From Haladaptatus halobius (lineage in GTDB: Archaea; Halobacteriota; Halobacteria; Halobacteriales; Haladaptataceae): a stretch of 64,000 nucleotides of DNA. Every line of letters starts with the position of its first letter. The stretch's first letter is position 1. The position numbers and the translations under genes are program-made. Where the stretch lies: the NCBI RefSeq assembly GCF_020618475.1, contig NZ_CP085335.1:186001-250000 (forward strand), written 5' to 3'. This document shows positions 1 through 8,206 of this stretch, in pieces. The notes under the pieces were generated by a model. It searched no databases, was not told where the DNA came from, and saw only the letters and a program-made list of their open reading frames with translations.

Positions 1-711
1 TTCGCACCCGTCGGCCTCGACGTATCCTCTCTGGAGTTGGTGACCGTCCGCCTCGCGCCGACGTTCATCACGGTCACCATCGGTCTCGCGGCGGGGTCTG
101 CCGCCGCGTTCGCGCTCACCACGGAAGGCCCGACCGCGCTCGTTGGCGTGATGATCGCGGCGGCGCTCTTGCCGGGGGCGGCGACGGTCGGTATCGCCCT
201 CGTCTGGGGGGCGCTCGTCGTGGCGCTCGGTGCGACACTCCTGTTGGCGGTGACCATCGTCGCCATTAACGCCGCCGTCATTGTCACGCTCCGCTATCTC
301 GGTTACCGTTCCGCTGAGGGCGATTCGAGCGTATTGCCAAGCGCCCTGCGAGTCGTCGCTCTGATCGTTTTGGTCGCCATCATCGGTGGCGTTCTCTTCG
401 GGACGTACCAGCAACTATCGTTCGAGCGAGAGACGACGAGCGCGGTCGAGGACGTGCTCAGCCGTCCGGCCTATGGCGGACTCGACGTGGTGGCGATTCG
501 AACCGAGTACGACGCGCTCGGCGGGTCTCGAACCGTCACCGTGACGCTGAGCCGAACGTCGAACCGGTCGTATCCTTCTCTCGCCCGAGACGTTCAACGT
601 CGCATCGCCGCCCGAACCGGTCGCTCGCCCGAGGTTCGAGTTCGCTATCGGGATTATCAGGTCGCGGAGCCGGGTTCCAGCTACCCCTCGAACGGGAGTT
701 CGGGTTCGTAG
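1..711 (+). CDS. DUF389 / TIGR00341 family membrane protein, C-terminal part
   Basis: The reading frame is open from base 1, so the gene starts before the window and only its last 236 codons are present. The first part has several hydrophobic segments rich in Gly, Ala and Leu. A short membrane-proximal soluble tail follows and ends in a Ser/Gly-rich stretch. The hydrophobic core resembles the DUF389 family, which consists of multi-pass membrane proteins of unknown function common in haloarchaea. The 3' end overlaps the convergent NOG1-like gene by 31 bases. The role in the cell is unknown. Confidence 0.75.
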   Translation, partial: FAPVGLDVSSLELVTVRLAPTFITVTIGLAAGSAAAFALTTEGPTALVGVMIAAALLPGAATVGIALVWGALVVALGATLLLAVTIVAINAAVIVTLRYLGYRSAEGDSSVLPSALRVVALIVLVAIIGGVLFGTYQQLSFERETTSAVEDVLSRPAYGGLDVVAIRTEYDALGGSRTVTVTLSRTSNRSYPSLARDVQRRIAARTGRSPEVRVRYRDYQVAEPGSSYPSNGSSGS

Positions 712-1640
712 CCGATGGCTTCGACCGCGGCGTCGAGCGTCTCGGTGACGTTCTCGTCCTCCTCGATGCTCATGAACAGATCCGCATCCACGTCGGTCGA
801 GAGGTCGGCCTTGTTGCAGACGGTGAGGACGGGCACATCGCCGAACTGTTCCTCGACGGAATCGCGGAGTTCGAGCTGTGCGTCGAGGGGGAAACCGCAG
901 TAGGCGCTCGCGTCGACGATGAATAGGATGCAGTCGGCGAGGTGGGTGAGCGCCGAGACCGCCTGGGATTCGATGGCGTTTCGCTCGTCGGCGGGGCGGT
1001 CGAGCAGACCGGGGGTGTCCACGATCTGGTAGCGGATGTGGTCGCGCTCGAAGTGGCCAACTCGGACGCCCTTGGTCGTGAAGGGGTACTCTGCGATCTC
1101 GTTGCGGGCGTGCGTCACGCTGTTGACGAACGACGACTTCCCGACGTTGGGATAGCCCGCGACGACGACGGTGGGGTCGTCGGGGGAGATGTCGGGGAGT
1201 TTGCGGAGGTCGTTTCGCGCCGCGCCGACCCGGTCTAAGTCGGCTTCGACTTCCTCGACCACGTCCGCGAGACGGGCGAACCCCTGTTTGCGAACCTTGC
1301 GAGCGTAGTCGATGTCGCCGCGGAGTTTTCCCTGATACTCGCGTCCGATCTCCTTCGTCTTCCGGGAGGCCCACTGGATCTCGGAGAGGCTCTTTCGAAC
1401 TTCGTCCACGTCCACCACGGCGTCCGCGAGTTCGTAGTAGAAGGGGTCTACCTCGCGGAAGTCGGGCCACGACGTGACGACGTTCTGGAGGTTGTCGGAG
1501 AGGACGTTCGAGGCGGTCTGGAGCATTGACTGTTGGGCTTGGACGCCGCTTTTGGCCCGCCCCGCTCGCGCCGCCCGCGAGAACGCCTTGTCGATGAGTT
1601 CCTCCGACGTGGGCGTCGTCGGCAAGGTCTCGAAAATCAT
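681..1640 (-). CDS. NOG1-like GTP-binding protein
   Basis: A 319-residue GTPase. The N-terminal 150 residues are helical and charged, as in the NOG1/Nog1p family. A G domain follows with P-loop GYPNVGKS near residue 162, DTPG near 208 and NKAD near 276. Eukaryotic NOG1 acts in assembly of the large ribosomal subunit, and a ribosome-biogenesis role is inferred for the archaeal protein. The start at 1640 begins MIFETLP. A longer in-frame start exists 13 codons upstream, but the shorter one matches the family better. It is divergent from the DUF5518 gene across 99 bases and overlaps the DUF389 gene tail to tail. Confidence 0.9.
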   Translation of the reverse strand: MIFETLPTTPTSEELIDKAFSRAARAGRAKSGVQAQQSMLQTASNVLSDNLQNVVTSWPDFREVDPFYYELADAVVDVDEVRKSLSEIQWASRKTKEIGREYQGKLRGDIDYARKVRKQGFARLADVVEEVEADLDRVGAARNDLRKLPDISPDDPTVVVAGYPNVGKSSFVNSVTHARNEIAEYPFTTKGVRVGHFERDHIRYQIVDTPGLLDRPADERNAIESQAVSALTHLADCILFIVDASAYCGFPLDAQLELRDSVEEQFGDVPVLTVCNKADLSTDVDADLFMSIEEDENVTETLDAAVEAIGYEPELPFEG

Positions 1641-1739
1641 AGTCCCTCGTATGACTTCCCTCCTTAAAAGGCCGTCCATAGCGTTGTTCGGCCGATTTCG
1701 GCGGGAGGCTTTTGCTCACCCGTCCCGTATCCTTTTGTC

Positions 1740-2108
1740 ATGACCGATTGGTACGCGGTCTTCGTCGGGTTCGTCGTGTCGGTGCTCGCGGGAATCGTCG
1801 CGTTCGCCATCCCCGGAATCGGCCACGTCGGAGCGGGACTCGTCGGCGGGTTCACGGCGGGCTACGTCGCGGGCGGCGGATTGGGTCGGGGCTTTTGGCA
1901 CGGCCTGCTCGCCGGGGCGCTCGGCGGAATCGTCGTCGCGCTCTTCCTCGGTTTCGCCGGAACCGTAATCGGCGGACTGATGGGCGGCCCTCCCGGGTCG
2001 CTGTTCGGCGGGGTCGGCGTCTTTCTGGCCGCCGTCTTCGTCGCGCTCCTGTTGGCGCTCGACAGCGCGGTCGGCGGCGCGGTCGGCGGCGTGCTGAAAG
2101 GACGGTAG
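1740..2108 (+). CDS. DUF5518-type small membrane protein
   Basis: A 122-residue, very hydrophobic, glycine-rich protein with three or four predicted membrane helices. It has repeated Gly-Gly and Gly-x-x-x-Gly spacing and ends in a short basic tail (LKGR). Proteins of this size and composition in haloarchaea are grouped as DUF5518, with no known function. The gene stands alone, 99 bases from the divergent NOG1-like gene, so both promoters must lie in that short gap. Confidence 0.7.
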   Translation: MTDWYAVFVGFVVSVLAGIVAFAIPGIGHVGAGLVGGFTAGYVAGGGLGRGFWHGLLAGALGGIVVALFLGFAGTVIGGLMGGPPGSLFGGVGVFLAAVFVALLLALDSAVGGAVGGVLKGR

Positions 2109-2193
2109 CGGGAAGGAGCGGAAATCAGTAGCGTCGAAGGAGTGGCGGTGCCGAAAGGACAGCCGTTTTCCGCCGGCGGGTCGAACCACCACC

Positions 2194-2508
2194 ATGGCCC
2201 ACATCGACGCCAACACGGTACTTCCGGCGGAGCACATCCAGCAGGCGGTCGCCTCGGGGCGAGTCTCGCAGTTACACCGCGGCGACCGGTACGCCGACCA
2301 AGGCGACACCTTCGACATCGACGGCGAGACGTTCGAGGTGGTCGAGGTCACCGAGCGAACACTGGGCGATTTGACCGACGAAGACGCGCGGGCCGAGGGG
2401 TCGGAGAACTTGGACGCGTACCGGGAGCGACTAAACCAAGCCCACGAACACTTCGAGTGGGACGACGACGCGACGGTGTACCGACACCGATTCGAGCGAG
2501 CGGAGTAG
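2194..2508 (+). CDS. ASCH-domain protein
   Basis: A 104-residue acidic protein. The first half carries the pattern of a small ASCH domain (QLHRGDRYADQGDTFDIDG, then EVVEVTERTLGDLTDEDA). ASCH domains share a fold with PUA domains and are thought to bind RNA or modified nucleotides. The C-terminal part (AHEHFEWDDDATVYRHRF) is typical of archaeal stand-alone ASCH proteins. The start codon follows a short spacer after the DUF5518 gene on the same strand, but 85 bases separate them, so they are probably separate transcription units. RNA binding is an inference. Confidence 0.75.
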   Translation: MAHIDANTVLPAEHIQQAVASGRVSQLHRGDRYADQGDTFDIDGETFEVVEVTERTLGDLTDEDARAEGSENLDAYRERLNQAHEHFEWDDDATVYRHRFERAE

Positions 2509-2655
2509 CTAAGAATCGTTTCACGTTATCCGACCGCCCAGCCGCGGAGAGCACACACCGACCGAGTACGCGAAACGCGCGAGCCTAGCGAGGGCTTTCG
2601 GGGAGAACTCAAGCGTCCTGTCTGTGATTCGACCCGCGAAAAAGAACTCCCGAAC

Positions 2656-2940
2656 CTAGCGTCGTTCGGCCAACTCCGACCGTAAATCCGCCAAATCCAT
2701 GTCCTTCATCGCCAGCAGGACGAGCAGGTGGTAGACGATGTCGGCGCTCTCGTGGGCGATTTCCTCGCGGTCGTCGTCCTTCGCGGCCAGTACGAGTTCC
2801 GTCGTCTCCTCGCCCAGTTTTTCGAGGACGGCGTTTTGTCCTTTCTCGTGGGTGAACAGCGACGCGGTGTACGACTCCTCGGGGAGCGTCTCCTTCCGGT
2901 CTTCGATGACGGCGAAGAGGTCGTCCAGCACGTCGCTCAT
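2656..2940 (-). CDS. hisE: phosphoribosyl-ATP diphosphatase
   Basis: A 94-residue cytoplasmic enzyme for the second step of histidine biosynthesis, hydrolysing phosphoribosyl-ATP to phosphoribosyl-AMP. The sequence shows the MazG-like four-helix pattern of HisE: EKLGEETTELVLAAKDDD followed by HESADIVYHLLVLL, with the acidic residues that bind Mg2+. The length is normal for the family. The start is fixed by a 4-base ATGA overlap with the upstream BFN-domain gene, so the two are probably translated together. No other his gene is in the window, which fits the scattered his genes of haloarchaea. Confidence 0.93.
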   Translation of the reverse strand: MSDVLDDLFAVIEDRKETLPEESYTASLFTHEKGQNAVLEKLGEETTELVLAAKDDDREEIAHESADIVYHLLVLLAMKDMDLADLRSELAERR

Positions 2941-3389
2941 GGACCGATCTGGGCGACTTCCCGGATATCCTGTAGCTCGTCGAACTGGGCGCGCTCCTGC
3001 TGGCCGTGTTCGAACACCTCCTCTGCGACTTCGATGGGTGCGCCCGTGCGGGACGCCAACGCCAGCGAGTCGCTCGGTCGGGCGTCCACGACCTCGTGGC
3101 CGCGCGGCGTCTGGATGTGCAGATCGGCGATGTAGGTGTTGTCTTCGAGTTCGCTGACGACCACGCGCTCGATTCGTCCCCCGAGTTCCTCCATCACATC
3201 GAGCAGGAGGTCGTGGGTCAGCGGTCGCCCGATGTCCTCGGCTTCCATGCCCCGGGCGATGCTGACGCCCTCCTCGAAGCGGATGAAGATGGGGAGGATG
3301 TCGTCGCCGTCGTTCGGCGCGAGCACGACCACGGGGAGCGGACCTTCGCCCGTCGCGGCGACGCGCACCGCGTCGATTGAAACGTTCAT
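2937..3389 (-). CDS. bifunctional nuclease (BFN, DUF151) domain protein
   Basis: A 150-residue protein made almost entirely of a BFN/DUF151 domain. It begins MNVSIDAVRV and carries the conserved LPIFIRFEEGVSIARGM segment, the TYIADLHI strand and the ARPSDSLALASRTGAPI block. The domain is linked to DNase/RNase activity in plants and bacteria, but the archaeal function has not been established. An earlier in-frame ATG at 3428 is less likely because the domain starts at 3389. It overlaps hisE by 4 bases and would be the promoter-proximal gene of that pair. Confidence 0.88.
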   Translation of the reverse strand: MNVSIDAVRVAATGEGPLPVVVLAPNDGDDILPIFIRFEEGVSIARGMEAEDIGRPLTHDLLLDVMEELGGRIERVVVSELEDNTYIADLHIQTPRGHEVVDARPSDSLALASRTGAPIEVAEEVFEHGQQERAQFDELQDIREVAQIGP

Positions 3390-3551
3390 ACCGGAACCGA
3401 AGCGGGCCAGCGCCAAAAACTTGCTCACCGCTCTTCGCCTGTATCCTCCTCACCTCGATCATACGGACAGAGAGACGCTCTGTCCCGTGCTCGCTCCGTC
3501 GTCGCTCACGAGACCTTCGTTCGCTCGGCTGCCGTGCGTCGCTGGCAACCG

Positions 3552-3890
3552 TCAGTGCAGCGGGAGATCGCCGGTCACCCGGTCTACGAGGTCGTCTTCC
3601 GCCGGACCAACTGCCAGCGTCGTGACCGTTCCGGGGTCGAGTTGGGTGTGTCCCGCGTCGCGGACGACCGCGTGGGGCAGACCCTCCGCCCGCGCTTTCT
3701 CCGCGAGGCGGAAGATCTCGCTCTCACCGCTGGCTTTCAGGACGACCTTCTTCTGTCCCTCTCCCTTCCATCGCTTTCGCGCTCGGCGACCTGTATCCTC
3801 GTAGGCTGAGAGGGAAGCGTGGGCGACCTGTGCCGCGAGTTTCCCCTCGCCCATACCGATGTCGGTGCGGGCGACGATGGCCTGCTTCAT
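3552..3890 (-). CDS. pth2: peptidyl-tRNA hydrolase, Pth2 type
   Basis: A 112-residue archaeal/eukaryotic-type peptidyl-tRNA hydrolase that releases peptides from dropped-off peptidyl-tRNA. The N terminus [25 protein letters not shown] contains the catalytic-region residues of Pth2, and the later segments KVVLKASGE and [11 protein letters not shown](L)DPGT are family hallmarks. The start at 3890 gives the canonical MKQAIV N terminus and normal length. The gene is divergent from the broken YIP1-like gene across 80 bases, and it ends 162 bases from the BFN gene. Confidence 0.95.
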   Translation of the reverse strand: MKQAIVARTDIGMGEGKLAAQVAHASLSAYEDTGRRARKRWKGEGQKKVVLKASGESEIFRLAEKARAEGLPHAVVRDAGHTQLDPGTVTTLAVGPAEDDLVDRVTGDLPLH

Positions 3891-3970
3891 GGTCGTGTGT
3901 CGGGGGGATGGAGTAAAACGCTGGCTACTCGATTTGGGACATTCTTTATCTGCGACAGTAAACGGGGAGC

Positions 3971-4701
3971 ATGCTCGGCGACGCCCTCTGCAATCCCGAC
4001 CGCTTCTTCCGCGAGCGGACGCCGAAACTGGCGTTCCCGCAGACACTCGCCGTCGTCTTTCTCGTCACCCTGGTCACGACCGCGTCGGTCGGCGTCATGG
4101 GCTGGTGGCTCAGCCAGCGGATCACGGCGACGACGCTGGTCGACAACCCTGACCGACCGACCGCCTGAACCGTTCTGTGATAGAACTTTCGTATCCTCGA
4201 CGATAAACTTCTCCGAGGGCTGTAACCAGCCGAAACGGATCTCCGTCTCCGTCGGCGACCTGCTCTGGCGAGCGTTCAGCGATATGTACCCGATCATCTT
4301 CGTCAGCGTCCTCGTCGTCTGGTTCGTCCACGGTGCGGCGCTTCACGTCGTGTGATTGTTCGCGGGTGGAAACGGGTCGCTACTCGACACCCTCGGCGTC
4401 GCGGCGTGGGGGATGGTTCCGAGAGTCTTCCAAACGTCGGTCGGCGTCGTGCTGTTCTACTTCGCGGTTCGGAACGCGACCTTGGACGGAAACGTCGCGG
4501 TGCTTGCCGAACAGATCAGATCGTTGACCGCGACCACGACCGGCGGAAACGTACTCCTGTCGGCGCTCGTCACCGTCTGGCAGTGGTTCATCTGGAGCTA
4601 CGGTCTGAAACACGCGGAACCTCCCGATTTCGGACGCGACGGTCACCGCCGGCGTCGTCGCGCTATTCTCGTTCGGCCTCTCGCTCCTCGGTTCCGTCTG
4701 A
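3971..4701 (+). pseudogene. broken YIP1-family membrane protein gene
   Basis: One hydrophobic protein can be reconstructed across three reading-frame segments. From 3971 the frame gives [16 protein letters not shown] and one membrane segment, then stops at 4168. From about 4160 a second frame continues with DLLWRAFSDMYPIIF, hits an in-frame TGA at 4353-4355, and carries on with further membrane segments to about 4615. A third frame then supplies [21 protein letters not shown] and the natural stop at 4699-4701. The NPDRFF N terminus and four to five helices fit the YIP1 family. Two frameshifts plus a nonsense codon mean no full-length product is expected. Confidence 0.72.
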
Positions 4702-4742
4702 CGACCGGTGGGTCTTTACTCACCCCCGCCCGTTCTACCGAC

Positions 4743-5333
4743 ATGATACTCTCCGACGCCGACATCGCTCGCCGCCTCAACTCGGGCGACCTCGTCGTGG
4801 AACCGATAGACGAACCGGAGCTACAGATTCAACCGGCGAGTATCGACCTCCGACTCGGCAAGGAGTTCTTGGAGTTCAAGCGCACGAACATCCCCTGCAT
4901 CCACCCCGACAGCGAGCAGGAAGTCGAGAGCTACGTCGCGGAAACCGTCGTGGAGGAGGGAGACGAGTTCATTCTCCACCCCGGTGACTTCGTGCTCGGA
5001 ACGACGAAGGAGCGCGTCGAGATTCCGGCGGATCTGCTGGCCCACGTCGAAGGGCGCTCGTCGCTCGGTCGACTCGCGGTCGTCGTCCACGCCACGGCGG
5101 GGGTCGTCGACCCGGGCTACCGCGGGCAGATAACGCTCGAATTGTCGAATCTCGGCACCGCCCCTGTCGCGCTGACGCCCGGAACGCGCATCTCGCAGCT
5201 CATCTTTACGGAGCTCAAAACCCCGGCAGAGCGCCCCTACGGCTCCGAGCGCGGGTCGAAGTACCAAGATCAAGCCGGCCCGCAGGCGTCACGAATCGGC
5301 AGTGACCACGAGTACGGGGGTGAGCAGATGTGA
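4743..5333 (+). CDS. dcd: dCTP deaminase
   Basis: A 196-residue enzyme of pyrimidine deoxynucleotide metabolism that deaminates dCTP to dUTP on the route to dTTP. The N terminus [12 protein letters not shown] and the core [18 protein letters not shown] with [12 protein letters not shown] carry the Ser, Arg and Glu of the active site of the trimeric family. Whether it also has dUTPase activity cannot be decided here. The start at 4743 is the first codon that gives the family N terminus. The stop overlaps the GTG start of the ThiR-like gene (GTGA), so the two are probably co-translated. Confidence 0.95.
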   Translation: MILSDADIARRLNSGDLVVEPIDEPELQIQPASIDLRLGKEFLEFKRTNIPCIHPDSEQEVESYVAETVVEEGDEFILHPGDFVLGTTKERVEIPADLLAHVEGRSSLGRLAVVVHATAGVVDPGYRGQITLELSNLGTAPVALTPGTRISQLIFTELKTPAERPYGSERGSKYQDQAGPQASRIGSDHEYGGEQM

Positions 5334-6229
5334 GATTCGCCGAGGAGATCGTCGTCGATGAGTTCCTCCCGACGTTTCGCTCGATGCTCGCCGAAGACCT
5401 CCGAGAGCGCGGACTGACCCAGAGCGAGGTGGCCGACGCCCTCGGCATCAGCCAGAGCGCCGTCTCGAAGTACGCCCACGGCGACGTGGCGCAGAACGCC
5501 CGAATCCGCGAAGACGAGCGAATCGTGCGCCTCGTGGACGAAATCGGCGAGGGGCTGGCGACGGGAAGCATGAGTCGAGTACAGGCGCTTGTGGAGGTGG
5601 AGGTGCTCATCCGGCGACTCGAAGACCACGACCTCATCTCGCAACTGCACGAAGAGCGGATGCCGGAGCTCAAGGGCCACGGCGGCGATTTCAACGTCCA
5701 CGACCCGAACGACGAACTCCGGGCGACGGAGCGCGTCCTCTCGTCCGTGCGCCGAGGACTCCGCGCCGTCGAACAGGCGGGGGGCTTTGCATCGCTCATT
5801 CCGGCGGTCGGGTCGAACCTCTGCGAGTGTCTCCCCGGTGCCGACGGCATCGACGACGTTGCGGGCGTTCCGGGTCGCATCTTCGACGTGAAGGGGCGAG
5901 CGACCATTCCCGCGGAGCCAGAGTTCAGCGTCAGCGAACACGTCGCCTCCATCCTGCTCGCGGTGCGGAGCCACGGCGTCGATGCTCGCGCCGCGCTCAA
6001 CGTTCGGTACGACCCCGACATCGTCGCGCGACTCGAAGACCTCGGGTACGAAACCGCGGAGTTCGACGCCAAGTACGACAATCTCAGCGAGGCGGTCGGT
6101 GCTGCTCTGGACGAGACCCCCGACGCGACGGTGCTCTATCACACCGGCGGCTACGGTATCGAACCGATCACCTACATCCTCGCCGACAGCGCGGAAGACG
6201 CCGCGGAAATCGCTCGGAAGCTCGCCTGA
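5330..6229 (+). CDS. thiR: ThiR-type regulator: HTH plus ThiN (thiamine-phosphate synthase-like) domain
   Basis: A 299-residue two-domain protein. Residues about 20-52 form a Cro/XRE-type helix-turn-helix ([21 protein letters not shown]). The C-terminal 170 residues are a ThiN domain ([24 protein letters not shown]), which in other archaea is fused to ThiD as thiamine-phosphate synthase. HTH-ThiN fusions are known as archaeal ThiR repressors of thiamine genes, with the ThiN part sensing thiamine phosphates. The GTG start at 5330 overlaps the dcd stop by 4 bases. Thi4, a likely target, lies at 46579-47505. Residual synthase activity cannot be excluded. Confidence 0.85.
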   Translation: MRFAEEIVVDEFLPTFRSMLAEDLRERGLTQSEVADALGISQSAVSKYAHGDVAQNARIREDERIVRLVDEIGEGLATGSMSRVQALVEVEVLIRRLEDHDLISQLHEERMPELKGHGGDFNVHDPNDELRATERVLSSVRRGLRAVEQAGGFASLIPAVGSNLCECLPGADGIDDVAGVPGRIFDVKGRATIPAEPEFSVSEHVASILLAVRSHGVDARAALNVRYDPDIVARLEDLGYETAEFDAKYDNLSEAVGAALDETPDATVLYHTGGYGIEPITYILADSAEDAAEIARKLA

Positions 6230-6244
6230 ACGCTTCGCCCGCGC

Positions 6245-6580
6245 TCACACCGTCGTTCGTTCGCCCTGTCGCACCTCTCGAACGATGTCATCGGCCAACA
6301 CGTCGTCGCGCCCACTTCGAAGGTCGTCGACTTGTTCCGCGAACGAGACGAGTTCCGTGACGGCCCGTTCGCGGCTCTCGACCCGGCCGACGGGGCGAGC
6401 CGTCGTGAACCGATTGCCGATGCTGTCCACCAGTTCGAGCTCCCACTCGCCCGCAATCGTCGCTTTCACCGCCCGCACCGCGATGTTCGCGTCCCGATGC
6501 CGGAGTCCGATCTCGTCGCCACGGAGGGGTGACCGCTCCCATTCGGTGGGGATATCTCCGCTATCGGGCAGTGGTGGCAT
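6245..6580 (-). CDS. haloarchaeal protein of unknown function
   Basis: A 111-residue acidic protein starting MPPLPDSGDIPTEWERSPL. It has no membrane segment, no signal peptide and no motif that I recognise. It reads like a compact soluble domain (EWELELVDSIGNRFTTARP) followed by a charged helical tail. Codon use (G/C at third positions) agrees with neighbouring real genes. It ends 15 bases from the convergent ThiR-like gene. A role cannot be assigned. Confidence 0.6.
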   Translation of the reverse strand: MPPLPDSGDIPTEWERSPLRGDEIGLRHRDANIAVRAVKATIAGEWELELVDSIGNRFTTARPVGRVESRERAVTELVSFAEQVDDLRSGRDDVLADDIVREVRQGERTTV

Positions 6581-6766
6581 ATCCTATTGTTTGCCGGCCA
6601 GTCGGGTGTGCACCGTGCCTGCCTGTGCGGGTCGTTTATGCCACGAGGTCGAACTGACACACACAAAGTATATACTAGTTTGGTCTCACTATTCAGATAC
6701 CTCGGGTAGGGGTACACGAGATATGTTTTTATAGAACAGACTGCTCAGCTGCGGGTCTAGAGACGT
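6581..6766. other. A+T-rich intergenic stretch
   Basis: This 186-base gap between two minus-strand genes holds an unusually A+T-rich patch for the window, including the palindrome AGTATATACT at about 6668 and TTTTTATAG at about 6725. It must contain the promoter for the 6245-6580 gene and the 3' end of the 6767-7009 transcript. No open reading frame or tRNA was found in it. Confidence 0.5.
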
Positions 6767-7009
6767 TCAACCCCGCGCTTCGACGATTATCTCGTCGTCT
6801 TCGATTCGCTCGACTCCGTCCTCCGAGAGGGCGAACGTGTTCTCGTCGCTTCCGCCGGCGCCGAGTTCGGTCTTCATCTCCTCGACCACAGCCGGTTCGG
6901 CTTCGACGTGCGCCGTCCCGTGCCGTACATCTTCGACGATACCGAGCTGAGTTCCGTCGGCGTCCACGACGCGCTTTCCTTCCTCGTCCTTGGTGAGGTC
7001 GACCGTCAT
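6767..7009 (-). CDS. PRC-barrel-like (DUF2171-type) small protein
   Basis: An 80-residue acidic protein with the pattern GKRVVDADGTQLGIVEDV, then GTAHVEAEP and a C-terminal strand VERIEDDEIIVE. This is the layout of a small PRC-barrel-like beta domain. Three other copies of the same domain are in the window: 45811-46044, 46140-46382 and the C terminus of 62125-63435. No partner is obvious from the context. PRC-barrel domains elsewhere bind RNA-processing or cell-division partners, but nothing here shows a function. Confidence 0.75.
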   Translation of the reverse strand: MTVDLTKDEEGKRVVDADGTQLGIVEDVRHGTAHVEAEPAVVEEMKTELGAGGSDENTFALSEDGVERIEDDEIIVEARG

Positions 7010-7116
7010 GGAATAAAACCCGCCGCGCGTGGCCTTCAGGGCTGTGGCCGTTTCGTTCTCGCGGACGGATGGTCGCCGACACATCTCGGTCAAAAATCCC
7101 CATCCGGCGTCACGTA

Positions 7117-7145
7117 CCCTTCCATGAAAGGGGGCAATACTTTCG
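7117..7145 (+). promoter_or_regulatory. promoter of dgcN-dgcA with adjoining near-palindrome
   Basis: A TATA-like element (CAATACTTT, 7135-7143) lies about 27 bases before the ATG at 7169, the spacing expected for a leaderless haloarchaeal transcript. Directly upstream is a 16-base near-palindrome, CCCTTCCATGAAAGGG (7117-7132), matching its reverse complement at 14 of 16 positions. Its position against the TATA element would suit an operator, but no regulator is known. Confidence 0.4.
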
Positions 7146-7168
7146 TCCGCTGTGCGCCTGCTTAGCAT

Positions 7169-8206
7169 ATGAACCTCCGGGACGCCTTCGACGCCCCCGC
7201 TCCCGCGATCATCCTCGCGGAGGGGGCGTTCGGAACGATGGACGGCAAGACGGCCAACGGGGTCGTGATGCACAGCGAACTGTTCGACGCGCGGGCGGTC
7301 ATCGACTCGACCCACGCCGGGGAGGATGCCGGTGTCGTTCTCGACCGACCGGACGTCGGCGACGTTCCCATCGTCGACTCCACAAGCGACGCGCTCGAAC
7401 GCGCACCGAACGCCGAAGTGCTCGTCATCGGCGTGGCACCCGCCGGCGGTGCGCTCCCCGACGAGTGGGTCGAAGATATCGAGGCGGCCGTCCGCGCTGG
7501 GGTGGATGTGGTGTCCGGCCTCCACGTCTTCCTCTCCGAACGGGAATCGTGGCGGAACCTCGCGGGCAAACACGACGCACGCCTCTTCGACGTGCGAAAA
7601 CCGCCGGAGGACGACACCCTCCGGGTGGGTGACGGGCGGGTCGACGAGACGGACGCCGACGTCGTGTTGACCGCCGGAACCGACTGCGCGGTCGGAAAAC
7701 GCACGACGACGTTCGAACTCTATCGCGCCGCGAAGCGCGCCGGACTGAACGCGGGGTGGGTCGCCACCGGCCAGACCGGAATCATGGTCGGCGCGCATCG
7801 CGGCGTCGTCATCGACCGCGTCCCCGCCGATTTCACCGCGGGCGTCGTCGAAGACCTCGTTCACGCCGTCGCCGAGGAACACGACATCGTCTTCGTCGAA
7901 GGGCAGGCCGCGCTCACCCACCGCGCCTACTCGGGCGTCACGCTCGCGCTCCTCCACGGCGCGTGGCCCGATGCCGTGGTGCTGGCCGACCAACCCGACC
8001 GCGACGGGAGAACCCACTTCGAACAGTGGTCGGTCGCGGGCGTCGAACGGGAACTCGACCTCGTGGAAGCGCTCTCGGACGCGACCGTCGCCGCCGTCTC
8101 AACGTGGGCCGACCCGGCGGAGATCGACTACCCCGTCCCCGCCGCGAACGTCTACGACGAGGGCGGGTCGGACGACCTCCTCGCCGCGGTTCGGGCGGTT
8201 CTATGA
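7169..8206 (+). CDS. dgcN: DgcN-family protein (DUF1611), D-glutamate N-acetyltransferase
   Basis: A 345-residue DUF1611 protein. The N-terminal part is a Rossmann-like domain (ILAEGAFGTMDGKTANGV). The C-terminal P-loop-like domain has TAGTDCAVGKRTTTFELYRAAK, GWVATGQTGIMVG and VFVEGQAAL. Family members DgcN convert D-glutamate to N-acetyl-D-glutamate with acetyl-CoA in the DgcN-DgcA route reported for marine bacteria and haloarchaea. The stop overlaps the start of the epimerase gene by 4 bases (ATGA), so the pair forms a two-gene operon. The assignment rests on family and gene pairing. Confidence 0.85.
   Translation: MNLRDAFDAPAPAIILAEGAFGTMDGKTANGVVMHSELFDARAVIDSTHAGEDAGVVLDRPDVGDVPIVDSTSDALERAPNAEVLVIGVAPAGGALPDEWVEDIEAAVRAGVDVVSGLHVFLSERESWRNLAGKHDARLFDVRKPPEDDTLRVGDGRVDETDADVVLTAGTDCAVGKRTTTFELYRAAKRAGLNAGWVATGQTGIMVGAHRGVVIDRVPADFTAGVVEDLVHAVAEEHDIVFVEGQAALTHRAYSGVTLALLHGAWPDAVVLADQPDRDGRTHFEQWSVAGVERELDLVEALSDATVAAVSTWADPAEIDYPVPAANVYDEGGSDDLLAAVRAVL

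Noticed and set aside
415-1719. A long minus-strand frame of over 400 codons over the NOG1-like gene
   Set aside because: It is very rich in Arg and Pro, typical of out-of-frame translation of G+C-rich DNA, and lies over a gene with clear GTPase motifs.
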